From Candidatus Gastranaerophilales bacterium (GTDB lineage: Bacteria > Cyanobacteriota > Vampirovibrionia > Gastranaerophilales > Gastranaerophilaceae), in assembly GCA_947589255.1 (NCBI GenBank), contig CANQAL010000006.1:1-39670 (forward strand): a DNA stretch of 39,670 bases, written 5' to 3'. A program made the translations under genes and the position numbers. Below are positions 17,041-25,670 of this stretch, piece after piece. Each line of letters starts with the position of its first letter. Within the stretch, counting starts at the first letter, position 1. Below the pieces are notes generated by a model that ran no database searches, had not been told where the DNA came from, and saw only the letters and a list, made by a program, of their open reading frames with translations.

Positions 17041-18390
17041 ATGCTTGAACAATCAACTGAAAAATCAATAGAATATGTAAAAAAACAAGCCTTTGAAATA
17101 ATTAATTCAACAAAATTATATTCATATAAGGGCAGTGTATCAAAGCTTTTAGGTCTAACGGTAGAAGTAAAATTGCCGGGGCTGAAAATAGGTGATTTAT
17201 GCTTTATTGAAAACTATCAAGGCGAAAAAAAACCTGCCGAAGTTGTTGCATTTAAAGGTGAAAATGCACAGTTACTTTTATTATATGATGGTGCGGGTAT
17301 AGGGCAGGGCAGTTTAGTTACAACAACAGGACAGGCAATAAGTATTCCCGTGGGTGATTTTTTACTTGGCAGATTAATAAGTCCTTTAGGTGAACCTATA
17401 GACGGTAAACCCATGGATACAAGGGGCGCAGAGTGGACAAACATTGATAATCCTCCGCCCGATGCATTTGATAGACCTATTATTACGCAAATGTTTTCAA
17501 CAGGTGTAAGAGCAATCGATTCAATGCTAACATTAGGGGCGGGGCAGAGAATGGGATTATTTGCAGGCTCAGGGGTTGGTAAAAGTACTATGCTCGGGAT
17601 GATTGCCAGAAACTCTGATGCTGATGTCAATGTAGTAGCATTAATTGGAGAACGAGGCAGAGAAGTTAAAGAGTTTATTGAAAATTCGCTTGGAGAAGAA
17701 GGTATGCGAAAATCAGTCATAGTATGTTCAACGGGTGATCAGCCTCCTTTAATCAGACAAAAGTGCCTTCTGTCTGCCACTGCAGTTTGCGAATATTTTA
17801 GGGATAAAGGTAAAAAAGTTTTCTTAATGACTGATACCGTCACGAGGTGTGCTATGGCAGGCAGAGAGGTCGGGCTGTCGATTGGTGAACCTCCTACAAT
17901 TAAAGGTTATCCGCCTTCAATATTCTCTTGGCTTCAAAGAGTTCTGGAACGAAGCGGAAACAGCCCAAGAGGCTCTATTACAGCTTTATATACCGTTCTT
18001 ATGGAAGGTGATGATATTAATGACCCTGTTGTTGATACCGTAAGAGGTATTGTTGACGGACATATTTTCTTATCCAGAAAAATTGCCGAGATGAATCATT
18101 ACCCTGCGATTGATGTTTTAGGCAGTATTAGCCGTTTATTTACCGAAATTGTTACGGAAGAACACAAGCAGGCTGCTTATAAAATGCGCCAGTTAATGGC
18201 TTTATACCGTGAAAATAAAGATTTAATTGATGTCGGGATGTATAATGCAGGGTCAAATCATAAGCTTGATATAGCTATTGAACTTATGCCTCAAATTAAT
18301 GCATTTCTTCAACAGCGGACATCTGATAGTGTTACTATGGAAAATACAATTTCAACTTTAATTTCCATGATGAAGGATGTTGATATATAA
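17041..18390 (+). CDS. fliI: Flagellum-specific ATP synthase FliI
   Basis: An F1-beta-like ATPase that energises flagellar protein export, about 450 residues. Walker A is GSGVGKST at 176-183, then GERGREVKEF, Walker B VFLMTD (D265), and the export-ATPase stretch GYPPSIFSWLQRVLERSG. The N-terminal barrel (about 25-95) has GLTVEVKLPGL. I take ATG 17041, just after the flhA stop, as the start. A GTG in frame at 17008 would add 11 residues and overlap flhA by 29 bases. This is the last flagellar gene here; its stop meets the stop of the convergent minus-strand cluster with one base between them, and no hairpin terminator is visible. Confidence 0.96.
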   Translation: MLEQSTEKSIEYVKKQAFEIINSTKLYSYKGSVSKLLGLTVEVKLPGLKIGDLCFIENYQGEKKPAEVVAFKGENAQLLLLYDGAGIGQGSLVTTTGQAISIPVGDFLLGRLISPLGEPIDGKPMDTRGAEWTNIDNPPPDAFDRPIITQMFSTGVRAIDSMLTLGAGQRMGLFAGSGVGKSTMLGMIARNSDADVNVVALIGERGREVKEFIENSLGEEGMRKSVIVCSTGDQPPLIRQKCLLSATAVCEYFRDKGKKVFLMTDTVTRCAMAGREVGLSIGEPPTIKGYPPSIFSWLQRVLERSGNSPRGSITALYTVLMEGDDINDPVVDTVRGIVDGHIFLSRKIAEMNHYPAIDVLGSISRLFTEIVTEEHKQAAYKMRQLMALYRENKDLIDVGMYNAGSNHKLDIAIELMPQINAFLQQRTSDSVTMENTISTLISMMKDVDI

Positions 18391-18391
18391 A

Positions 18392-19333
18392 TTAAAAATT
18401 TAATTCTTTTGAAATCATAGGCACTATCAAGTCCCAAGCCTTGCTGCTCGGATGTGATTTATCTTGAAGCCAGTACTCTTCATGTTCGGTAAGTTGAGGG
18501 AGCTTATCGTTAATATACAAAATAATAATATCATCGGATATTTTACTTATATCTTTTAATAATTCATTGTATCTGTTTTTCTCATCCAAAGGACATTCAA
18601 AATATAAAATAACAAATTTTGCACCGGGAAAATTTTCTTTTATTTTTTTGTAAGATTCATCAAAAAGTTTTACGGTTAAATCTTTAACCTTTTTTGGATC
18701 GGAAGAATTTTTGTTTGTTATATATTCTTCGATAACAATGGATGTAAAAAATGAATGTAAAAATGGAAATTTAATTTTGTCTTCAATTAACTTGTTATCT
18801 TGAATTTTATACCTTAAGGAGTGGTTACTTGTGAGTACAAAATTTCTGTATCGAAATAATCGCGGGAAATGATCGGGAATTAAGGTAAATATTATGTATT
18901 GCGGATTTTTCGGCAATTCTTTTATAACGTCATCGTCATTAAGTTGATAGTATAAAAACGGAATGCCGGTACCCGAAACTCCTCTATTATATACACTTCT
19001 GTTTGTATATTGTGCAAGTTTGTGAGAGAATGTTTCATTTTCTTTAAGCCCGAAACCTTCGGTGTATGAACATCCGAATAGTATAATAGGCTTTAAATCG
19101 GGATTTTTATATTCAACGGGGCGAAATCCGCTTAATAAATTTTTTTTATTCGGTAAAGTAACTTTAGAATACTTTAAAAAAGGAATATTTATTTTACTTT
19201 CGCTGTTTACTATATTATTAAAAATTATAATATCTTCTTTGTATTTACAGAAAAGCATTACATAAGAACTTAATTCGGCAATAATAAATATTATAAATAT
19301 AATTAAAAGATTAATTAAAAGAAATTTTTTCAT
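18392..19333 (-). CDS. Membrane-anchored SGNH/GDSL-type hydrolase
   Basis: A 313-residue protein with one N-terminal hydrophobic anchor (about 5-28). The SGNH pattern follows: block I ILFGCSYTEGFG with the likely nucleophile S89, an Asn/Gly-containing block near NRGVSGTGIP, and block V DKSHPSSKAW giving D291 and H294. Such enzymes remove or transfer acyl groups on cell-envelope polysaccharides or lipids; the anchor places the catalytic domain outside the inner membrane. The ATG directly follows the aroE stop (no gap), so it is probably translated with aroE as the last gene of dprA-topA-aroE-this. The substrate is unknown. Confidence 0.78.
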   Translation of the reverse strand: MKKFLLINLLIIFIIFIIAELSSYVMLFCKYKEDIIIFNNIVNSESKINIPFLKYSKVTLPNKKNLLSGFRPVEYKNPDLKPIILFGCSYTEGFGLKENETFSHKLAQYTNRSVYNRGVSGTGIPFLYYQLNDDDVIKELPKNPQYIIFTLIPDHFPRLFRYRNFVLTSNHSLRYKIQDNKLIEDKIKFPFLHSFFTSIVIEEYITNKNSSDPKKVKDLTVKLFDESYKKIKENFPGAKFVILYFECPLDEKNRYNELLKDISKISDDIIILYINDKLPQLTEHEEYWLQDKSHPSSKAWDLIVPMISKELNF

Positions 19334-20185
19334 TTATTCCGCCATTTCTTCTAATGCGGCTATTTTCATTTTTAATACATCGGGTTTTTTGCCTGTCCAT
19401 ATTTCAAATGCTTTTGCACCTTGATAAATAAGCATATCAAGTCCTTGAATTGTATTAATTTTATGTTTTTTGGCAAGCTTTATTAATTCGGTTTTAAGCG
19501 GATTATATACTATATCATAAATGTATCCGCTTTTATTCATTGTTAAAACAACGTCTTCTTCAATGGGAGATAGCCCCATAGCTTTGCCTCTCATCCCAAT
19601 TGGAGTTGTATTTATAAGCATTGAATATTTAGATAAATCTTTAAGGCTTTCTATTTGATAACAGTTAATTTCAACGGAGGGAAAATTTTTCCTTAAACCT
19701 TCTGTCATTGACGAGGCATTTATTATATTCCTTACGAAAAAGTCAATTCTTTTAACCTTTAATATGGAAAGTCCTACTCCTATTGCCCTTGCGGCTCCGC
19801 CGTTACCTAAAACCGCCGTTGTTGTGCCTGCCAATTTTGCCCTAAACTCCGTTGGTATTGCTTCTACAAATCCGTATACATCGGTATTGTAGCCTATTAG
19901 TGTCCCATCGGGCATGATTTTTATTGTATTTGCGCTTTTTGCTATATTTGCAACATTATCAACTTCTGAGAGGAATAATGTTACAGGGACTTTTAAAGGG
20001 ATTGTTACGTTAAATCCTTGGAAGTTATTTGATTTTAAATATTTTATTCTAGGAACTAAATCCTCTGGCGGTGTTTCAAGTATTTCATAAGTGCCTTCTT
20101 CTCCTATGGATTTAAAAGCAGCTTCATGGATTACTTTTGACATTGAATGTGACAGAGGGTATCCGATTAAACCGAATTTATACAT
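19334..20185 (-). CDS. aroE: Shikimate dehydrogenase
   Basis: A 283-residue NADP-dependent enzyme that reduces 3-dehydroshikimate to shikimate in aromatic amino acid synthesis. The substrate-binding N-terminus has GYPLSHSMSKVIHE (8-21) and GFNVTIPLK with catalytic K65, and GYNTD gives D102. The Rossmann glycine loop is LGNGGAARA (about 126-134), followed by FFVRN for NADP. QGLDMLIYQGAKAFEIWTG near the C-terminus is also typical. Three bases separate it from topA and none from the SGNH gene. Confidence 0.96.
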   Translation of the reverse strand: MYKFGLIGYPLSHSMSKVIHEAAFKSIGEEGTYEILETPPEDLVPRIKYLKSNNFQGFNVTIPLKVPVTLFLSEVDNVANIAKSANTIKIMPDGTLIGYNTDVYGFVEAIPTEFRAKLAGTTTAVLGNGGAARAIGVGLSILKVKRIDFFVRNIINASSMTEGLRKNFPSVEINCYQIESLKDLSKYSMLINTTPIGMRGKAMGLSPIEEDVVLTMNKSGYIYDIVYNPLKTELIKLAKKHKINTIQGLDMLIYQGAKAFEIWTGKKPDVLKMKIAALEEMAE

Positions 20186-20188
20186 AAT

Positions 20189-22423
20189 TTATTCTTCCAT
20201 CTCTTTAGAAAATGAACATTTTTTGTTTGAGCAAACAAGTTTCTTTTCTTTTTTAGTAATTTTTTTTACAAGTATATTACCGCAATCGGGGCATCTTTCA
20301 TCAACGGGTTCATTCCAGGATACGAAATCGCAATTAGGGTATTCACTGCAGCCGAAGAATACTTTGCCGTATTTTGATTTTTTAAATATAATTTCCCCTT
20401 TTCCGCATTTAGGGCATTTTACACCTGTTGATTTAATTATTCGTTTTCTGTGTTTGCATTCGGGGTTTGTGCATTCTAAGTATTGACCGTATGGCCCTGT
20501 TTTTTGAACCATAGGCGAATTACATTTTTCGCATTTTTCATCCGTTTTCTGATTTTGAGGCAGTACTTGCCCATCCTTGCTTAAGGGAAGCATTGTTTTG
20601 CATTCGGGGTATTTTGAACATCCCAAAAATTGCGATCCGTACCTGCTTGTTCTTACAACCATTTTACTACCGCAAGCGGGGCATATTGTATCGGATTCAA
20701 TCGTAACTTTCTGCATATTTGTTTTAGCTTCCGTAACGGTATGAATAAACGGAATATAAAATTCTTGGATTACCTCATTCCATTTGAGCTTATCTTCGGC
20801 AATATCGTCTAATTTTGTTTCCATTCTTGCGGTAAACTCATAATTCATTATGTCTTTAAAGTATTCGTTTAATTGTTTGCATAAAGTCATACCTAAAGTG
20901 GTCGGAGCAAGTGCTTTTTCAATTTTTTCAACGTAATTTTTCTGCTGAATTTTGGATATAATAGGTGCATATGTTGAAGGTCTGCCAATGCCGTGTTCTT
21001 CGAGTGCTTTTACAAGCGATGCTTCCGTGTATCTTGGCGGAGGACTTGTAAAATGCTGTTTTGGCATTATTTCTTTTAATTTTAAATTATCGCCTTCTTT
21101 TAAATCAGGGATTTTAGATGATATTTCTTCTTCATCATCTTCATTATAAATTTTTAAATATCCGTCAAAGGTTATTTTGCTTACCCCTGCTTTAAATATG
21201 CAATCGCCTGCTTCTATATCTACTGTTGTATTTTTTACAGATGCATTTTCCATTTGCGAGGCAACAAATTTACTCCATATAAGTTTATAAAGATTATATT
21301 GTTCGCTTGAAAGGTATTGTTTAATGCTTTCGGGAGTTCTTTCTATATACGAAGGTCTGATTGCTTCATGGGCATCTTGTACGTTTTTTGATTTTTTTAC
21401 ATAATTATTTGGAGTTTTAGGGTAATATTTTTCTCCGTAATTTTCAATAATAAAATCTTTTGCAGCGGACTGTGCATCATCAGAGATCCTTACTGAGTCG
21501 GTTCTCATATAGGTTATTAACCCTACAGGTCCATCTGAGCCTATATCAATTCCTTCATACAACTTTTGGGCTATCTGCATTGTTTTTGATACCCCGTAGC
21601 CGAGCTTATTGCTTGCTTCTCTCTGCAAAGTTGATGTTATAAATGGAGCCGTAGGTTTTCTTGTTGTGTTTCTGTTTGTTATTTTGGAAACATTAAAAGT
21701 TCTGTCTTTTTCTTTTAAGTATTCAGCTATTTTTAATGCTTCTTTTTCATTTTTTATATCTGCTTTTGAATTTTTATATTTTGCAAGTTCAGCAGTAAAT
21801 TTTGTTTTATCCTTTAATAAATCTGCTGAAATTGTCCAGTATTCAACGGGAGTGAATGCGTTTATTTCATCTTCTCTTTCGCATATCATTTTTAGCGCAA
21901 CGCTTTGAACTCTGCCTGCACTTAAATGATAATTGCGCATTTTTTCCCATAAAACGGGGCTTATTTTATAGCCTACAAGCCTATCCAGTATTTGTCTTGT
22001 CTGCTGTGCTTTTACCCGTTTCATATCAATTTGTCTCGGGTTTTCTACCGCATAAGTTACAGCTTTCGGAGTTATTTCGTTAAACTCTATACGATAAACT
22101 TTATCATCCGGTACATCAATGACCTGCCTTACATGCCAGGCTATTGCTTCTCCTTCACGGTCAGGATCGGATGCAAGATATACTCTGTCAGACTTTTGTG
22201 CTAAATCGTTTAATTTTTTTACTACGGCTTTTTTTTCGGGAATAATTTCAAAAGTCGGTGTAAAGTTATTTTGAACATCAAAACCCAGTACTTTTGGCGG
22301 GAAATCCCTTATATGACCGTAACTCGCCTCTATTTCATATGAACTGCCAAGTATTTTTTTTATTGTTTTTGACTTCGCAGGCGACTCAACTATTACCAAA
22401 ATATTTTCTTTTTTCTTTGCCAT
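20189..22423 (-). CDS. topA: DNA topoisomerase I with four C-terminal zinc fingers
   Basis: A 744-residue type IA topoisomerase that relaxes negatively supercoiled DNA. The Toprim domain has IVESPAKSKTIKK (11-23) and DPDREGE (86-92). The active site is GLITYMRTDS with Y305. A GIGRPSTYAPII segment follows at about 475-490. From residue 581 on there are four cysteine-rich fingers, beginning CPACG, CEKCN, CPKCG and CPDCG, each closing with a second Cys pair (GCSKYPEC, CTNPEC, GCSEYPNC, CSNKKC). Order dprA-topA is conserved in many bacteria. The gene is 9 bases after dprA and 3 bases before aroE. Confidence 0.97.
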   Translation of the reverse strand: MAKKKENILVIVESPAKSKTIKKILGSSYEIEASYGHIRDFPPKVLGFDVQNNFTPTFEIIPEKKAVVKKLNDLAQKSDRVYLASDPDREGEAIAWHVRQVIDVPDDKVYRIEFNEITPKAVTYAVENPRQIDMKRVKAQQTRQILDRLVGYKISPVLWEKMRNYHLSAGRVQSVALKMICEREDEINAFTPVEYWTISADLLKDKTKFTAELAKYKNSKADIKNEKEALKIAEYLKEKDRTFNVSKITNRNTTRKPTAPFITSTLQREASNKLGYGVSKTMQIAQKLYEGIDIGSDGPVGLITYMRTDSVRISDDAQSAAKDFIIENYGEKYYPKTPNNYVKKSKNVQDAHEAIRPSYIERTPESIKQYLSSEQYNLYKLIWSKFVASQMENASVKNTTVDIEAGDCIFKAGVSKITFDGYLKIYNEDDEEEISSKIPDLKEGDNLKLKEIMPKQHFTSPPPRYTEASLVKALEEHGIGRPSTYAPIISKIQQKNYVEKIEKALAPTTLGMTLCKQLNEYFKDIMNYEFTARMETKLDDIAEDKLKWNEVIQEFYIPFIHTVTEAKTNMQKVTIESDTICPACGSKMVVRTSRYGSQFLGCSKYPECKTMLPLSKDGQVLPQNQKTDEKCEKCNSPMVQKTGPYGQYLECTNPECKHRKRIIKSTGVKCPKCGKGEIIFKKSKYGKVFFGCSEYPNCDFVSWNEPVDERCPDCGNILVKKITKKEKKLVCSNKKCSFSKEMEE

Positions 22424-22432
22424 GTCTTTCTT

Positions 22433-23533
22433 TTATACCATTGAGATGTATTTTCCGCCCTCTGTGGAGGAAATTGTTCCGTTTAATTCTAACTTTGTTA
22501 ATATTACCATTAAATCATTTATATTCAAGTTAGTTTTTAAAATCAGTTCATCCATTGTCAGCATATCTTTTTTTATGCATTCTATTACAAGTTGTTCATC
22601 GGATGTAAAAATTTGATTTTGTTCTGTATTTACACTTTCTTGTGTTTGATTTGTAATTCGCCAGTTTAGAGCATCTAAGATATCTTCGGTATTTGTTATA
22701 ACTGATGCTCCTGTTTTAATAAGTTTATATATCCCTTCCGTATTAGGGTTTGAAATTAACCCCGGCATGCACATTAATTCTTTGCCTTGTTCAAGAGCAA
22801 GTTTTGCCGTTATCATTGCACCTGATTTTAATGCGGCTTCTGCTACCAAAACTCCTTTAGAAAGTCCCGAAACTATTCTGTTCCTTAAAGGGAAATGCCA
22901 GCTTATTGCATCCTCACTGCACCAATATTCGGTGATAACAGCACCATTTCCTTCTTTTATTTGATTAAATAATTTTATATTTGATTTCGGGTAAATTTTA
23001 TCAAACCCTCCGCCTAATACGGCAATAGTTTTAATGTTATTTTCAATAGCTGCTTTATGTGCGGCAGTATCAATACCTTCTGCCATGCCTGATACTATAC
23101 AAATATCCGTATCATGAAACCCTGATAAAATTTTTCTTAATACTGTTTTGGAGTTTTCGCTTGCTTTTCTTGAACCTACAACGGCAAGAGTTCTTTCTAA
23201 GTTGCATGATTTTAAGTCGCCTAATACATATAATCCGATAGGCGGATTGAAGATGTGTTTTAATTGGTAAGGATAATCGCTATCTTCAGGACATATAAAT
23301 TGAATACCTCGGTTTTCTATGTATTCAATACACTCATCAGGATTTACTTTTTTTCTTTCTTCAAGAAAATTTTCAACAGAGGTTTTTCTTAGTCCTTCTA
23401 TTTTTTGTAAGTCATATTCTTTAGCATGCCAAGCGAGTTCCGCTGATTTAAAATTATGTATAAGTGTATTAACAAACGCAGTACCTGTATTTGTCAGTCT
23501 TGAAAATGCACACCAATATTTTTTGTTATTCAT
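22433..23533 (-). CDS. dprA: DNA processing protein DprA/Smf
   Basis: A 366-residue protein that loads RecA on incoming single-stranded DNA during natural transformation. The N-terminal 90 residues are helical (SAM/HhH-like). The Rossmann-type core starts at LAVVGSRKAS (116-125), then IVSGMAEGIDTAAHKAA, IAVLGGGFDKIYP, PLRNRIVSGLS and VAEAALKSGAMITAKLALEQGK. The C-terminal 70 residues are a winged-helix domain (DEQLVIECIKKDMLTMDEL). It heads the minus-strand operon dprA-topA-aroE-SGNH. No good ribosome binding site is visible before the ATG; the leader is AT-rich. It suggests natural competence but is also found widely in non-competent bacteria. Confidence 0.96.
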   Translation of the reverse strand: MNNKKYWCAFSRLTNTGTAFVNTLIHNFKSAELAWHAKEYDLQKIEGLRKTSVENFLEERKKVNPDECIEYIENRGIQFICPEDSDYPYQLKHIFNPPIGLYVLGDLKSCNLERTLAVVGSRKASENSKTVLRKILSGFHDTDICIVSGMAEGIDTAAHKAAIENNIKTIAVLGGGFDKIYPKSNIKLFNQIKEGNGAVITEYWCSEDAISWHFPLRNRIVSGLSKGVLVAEAALKSGAMITAKLALEQGKELMCMPGLISNPNTEGIYKLIKTGASVITNTEDILDALNWRITNQTQESVNTEQNQIFTSDEQLVIECIKKDMLTMDELILKTNLNINDLMVILTKLELNGTISSTEGGKYISMV

Positions 23534-23582
23534 AGCTAATAAATAACATATAAAAGTTATATAGTCCAGTTATTAAATAAAA

Positions 23583-23816
23583 TTAAGCTTCGCAAGTGCC
23601 GTTTTTTAAAAGATTTTCATATTGTGTTTTATAATACGCAGCTATACGGCATGCTAAATCATATTTTTGTTCTGTTATTGTTTTATCTTCAGCTTGAAAA
23701 AAATCAGGACTGTTTTGGATGGCTTCATTTAAATTAATTTTTTTTGACCTTTTCCCAAATTCAACTTGTTTTATCGGCTGACAGTTATGAACAGGATTAA
23801 TCGCTTGAATTTTCAT
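23583..23816 (-). CDS. Small 77-residue protein with Phe-Gly N-terminal tag
   Basis: A short soluble protein starting MKIQAINPVHN, with VEFGKRSKK at about 19-27, then helical segments with charged and aromatic residues, ending NLLKNGTCEA. I choose ATG 23816 because it follows a good AAGGGG ribosome binding site and because the candidate promoter at 23852-23880 would start transcription near 23845, which excludes the 15-residue longer frame from 23861. The leader resembles those of the GH13 protein (KVSFGA) and the truncated gene at the left edge (KIFGD). No family is recognised. It lies downstream of the M49-like peptidase gene on the same strand. Confidence 0.65.
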   Translation of the reverse strand: MKIQAINPVHNCQPIKQVEFGKRSKKINLNEAIQNSPDFFQAEDKTITEQKYDLACRIAAYYKTQYENLLKNGTCEA

Positions 23817-23851
23817 GAAAAGCCCCTTTACACATAATATTCCATGCCAAA

Positions 23852-23880
23852 ATCGTACCATAGATTAAGTGTATTTTCAA
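23852..23880 (-). promoter_or_regulatory. Candidate promoter for the 77-residue gene
   Basis: On the minus strand TTGAAA (23880-23875) is followed after 17 bases by TACGAT (23857-23852). This predicts a leader of about 29 bases containing the AAGGGG site of the small gene. Confidence 0.45.
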
Positions 23881-23905
23881 CTACTCTTTTAGATAATGTT
23901 TTATT

Positions 23906-25636
23906 TTATTTACATAAAATGTCCGCTAACGGAGTTTCTATCATTCCGTTTAATGCTTTATCAATTTCTTTTAATTTTATTGATACCGCATTTATTTCAT
24001 CAGTCCATTTGAAGTATTTGTTAACATATTCTTCGCCCTTGTTAAAATTTTGTGATAATTGGACTTGAATAATTTCAGTAAGCATTTTATTTGCGGTTTG
24101 AACCATTTTATCAATATTTATGTCAATAATACCGTCTTTATTTACCGACAATGCCCCTTCTTTTATAAAGAAATAAGCCTGCATAACAGTTCTTACACGA
24201 TGTGCTTGAGATAATTCAGGTTTTGCTTTTAGAAAACAGTTTGCTCCGAAAGTAACCAGTATTTGTTTTTTCTCTTCTTGTGTGTATACTCCTGCATCTG
24301 TAAGGCAATCTAGCAAAGCTAAAGACCCCATATCCGCTTTATTTTCTTCAATTATATTTTTGTATTTTCCAAGAGCCTCTGTTCCTGATTTTGGACCTAA
24401 TGAGTGAACATTTTCATGCCCGATTGTAAACCAATGATCGGCTTCAGGATTGTAATATTTGTGAAGTTCGGGGTTTAATGTTGCATTAAGTCTTTTTTTC
24501 CTTCTTTCTATTGCTTCGGGTGAGTTGCTTGTTCTTATTTGCCTGTGATATACATTTCTTCTTCCGCCGCCGATTGTAAGCGAAAGCTTATCATTATTCG
24601 GAAGATTTTGGGCGATTGTTATTCCGCCTCTATAAGAGCCTTCATCTCCTCTTAATGAAACAATATCAACATCCACCATTGTTTGAAGATTATCTTCTTC
24701 TGAGGATATATTTTGTTCATATTGTTCTTTTAAGGGCATATTTTCTGCCATTAAAGGAAGGTAATGTTTTACTTTTAATAAATCTTCCGTACCTTTTTTA
24801 TTTACAATTCCGACTCTTATTCCGATTGAATCTTTTGAAATTGCCGTTATATTATTCTTTTCAAGAAGCTGTTTTAATTCTTCATCTTCTATAACACTTC
24901 CCGTAAATAAATCGGCATATTGTTCTCTGGAAATTGTAAATTCTAAGGGAGTATCCTGAAGAGATGCCCATTTTTTATCGGCTTTTGCATCAAGCATTGG
25001 GTCATTTTCTCTTAATGCTTTTGCTTGTAATATTAAATATTCATTAAAATCTTTGTTTGTGGATGTTTTTGATGCGAGTTCAAGTTCATTTGCTATTTTA
25101 TTAAATTCTTCTTTAAATTCTTCCGTATAGTCATATGCTTTAAGTTTACTGCCGTTTCTTTTTACTATTGTTCTTTGGTTTAATATTTTTTCGACTTCAT
25201 CTTTTTCCCCGTTTTTAAGCATTTCTTTTAATATTTTATGGAGTTCTTCTTTTGTTAAATCATTCGGGTAAAAAGCTTTTCCGTCTGTTTCTTTTGCATC
25301 TTTTAACAAGATAACGGGGTTAGATTCAGAGTCTATTCCTATTATTCCTAATTGAGCGGTAAATAAAATTTTTGTTAATTCCGCCTGTTTATTACCTTTT
25401 AATGTTTCTTGATTTAAAAAATCAAGAAAAGACAGATTTAATTCGTTATCCTGCTTCATATAAATTATATTTGCATAATTTGCAGCTTTACAAAGGTGCT
25501 TAAGCGCTTCTTTATCGCCTTCCGCAAGAGTTTTATACTCCTCTGCATCTTCTTTTAACAATGGTTTTCTTATTAAATAATCTTTATGTGTTCTTTTCTC
25601 AAGTTCTTCAACAGATAAATTAAATTCAAATTTCAT
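23906..25636 (-). CDS. M49-like zinc metallopeptidase (dipeptidyl-peptidase III relative)
   Basis: A 576-residue cytoplasmic protein without signal peptide. The zinc motif is GHENVHSLGP, with H407, E408 and H411 in HExxH form, and a downstream EENKAD (430-435) that supplies the third ligand. This pair, HExxH-xLGP followed by an E-E-x-K-A-D helix, is characteristic of the M49 superfamily branch related to dipeptidyl-peptidase III, and the later AHRVRTVMQAYFFIKEGAL also matches that branch. The N-terminal 300 residues are charged and helical with no recognised domain. The start has GCAGGAGAAAATT upstream. It probably trims peptides; the substrate is unknown. It is 34 bases after the membrane protein gene on the same strand. 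Confidence 0.7.
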   Translation of the reverse strand: MKFEFNLSVEELEKRTHKDYLIRKPLLKEDAEEYKTLAEGDKEALKHLCKAANYANIIYMKQDNELNLSFLDFLNQETLKGNKQAELTKILFTAQLGIIGIDSESNPVILLKDAKETDGKAFYPNDLTKEELHKILKEMLKNGEKDEVEKILNQRTIVKRNGSKLKAYDYTEEFKEEFNKIANELELASKTSTNKDFNEYLILQAKALRENDPMLDAKADKKWASLQDTPLEFTISREQYADLFTGSVIEDEELKQLLEKNNITAISKDSIGIRVGIVNKKGTEDLLKVKHYLPLMAENMPLKEQYEQNISSEEDNLQTMVDVDIVSLRGDEGSYRGGITIAQNLPNNDKLSLTIGGGRRNVYHRQIRTSNSPEAIERRKKRLNATLNPELHKYYNPEADHWFTIGHENVHSLGPKSGTEALGKYKNIIEENKADMGSLALLDCLTDAGVYTQEEKKQILVTFGANCFLKAKPELSQAHRVRTVMQAYFFIKEGALSVNKDGIIDINIDKMVQTANKMLTEIIQVQLSQNFNKGEEYVNKYFKWTDEINAVSIKLKEIDKALNGMIETPLADILCK

Positions 25637-25670
25637 AATTTTTCTCCTGCTTTTTTATAATTGTATCATA

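Noticed and set aside
17217-17720. 167-codon minus-strand frame inside fliI
   Set aside because: Antisense shadow of a strongly conserved ATPase gene, with no ribosome binding site and no recognisable protein.
23817-23861. Upstream extension of the 77-residue gene to ATG 23861
   Set aside because: It would lie before the predicted transcription start and lacks a ribosome binding site; the internal ATG has AAGGGG and the shared leader motif begins there.
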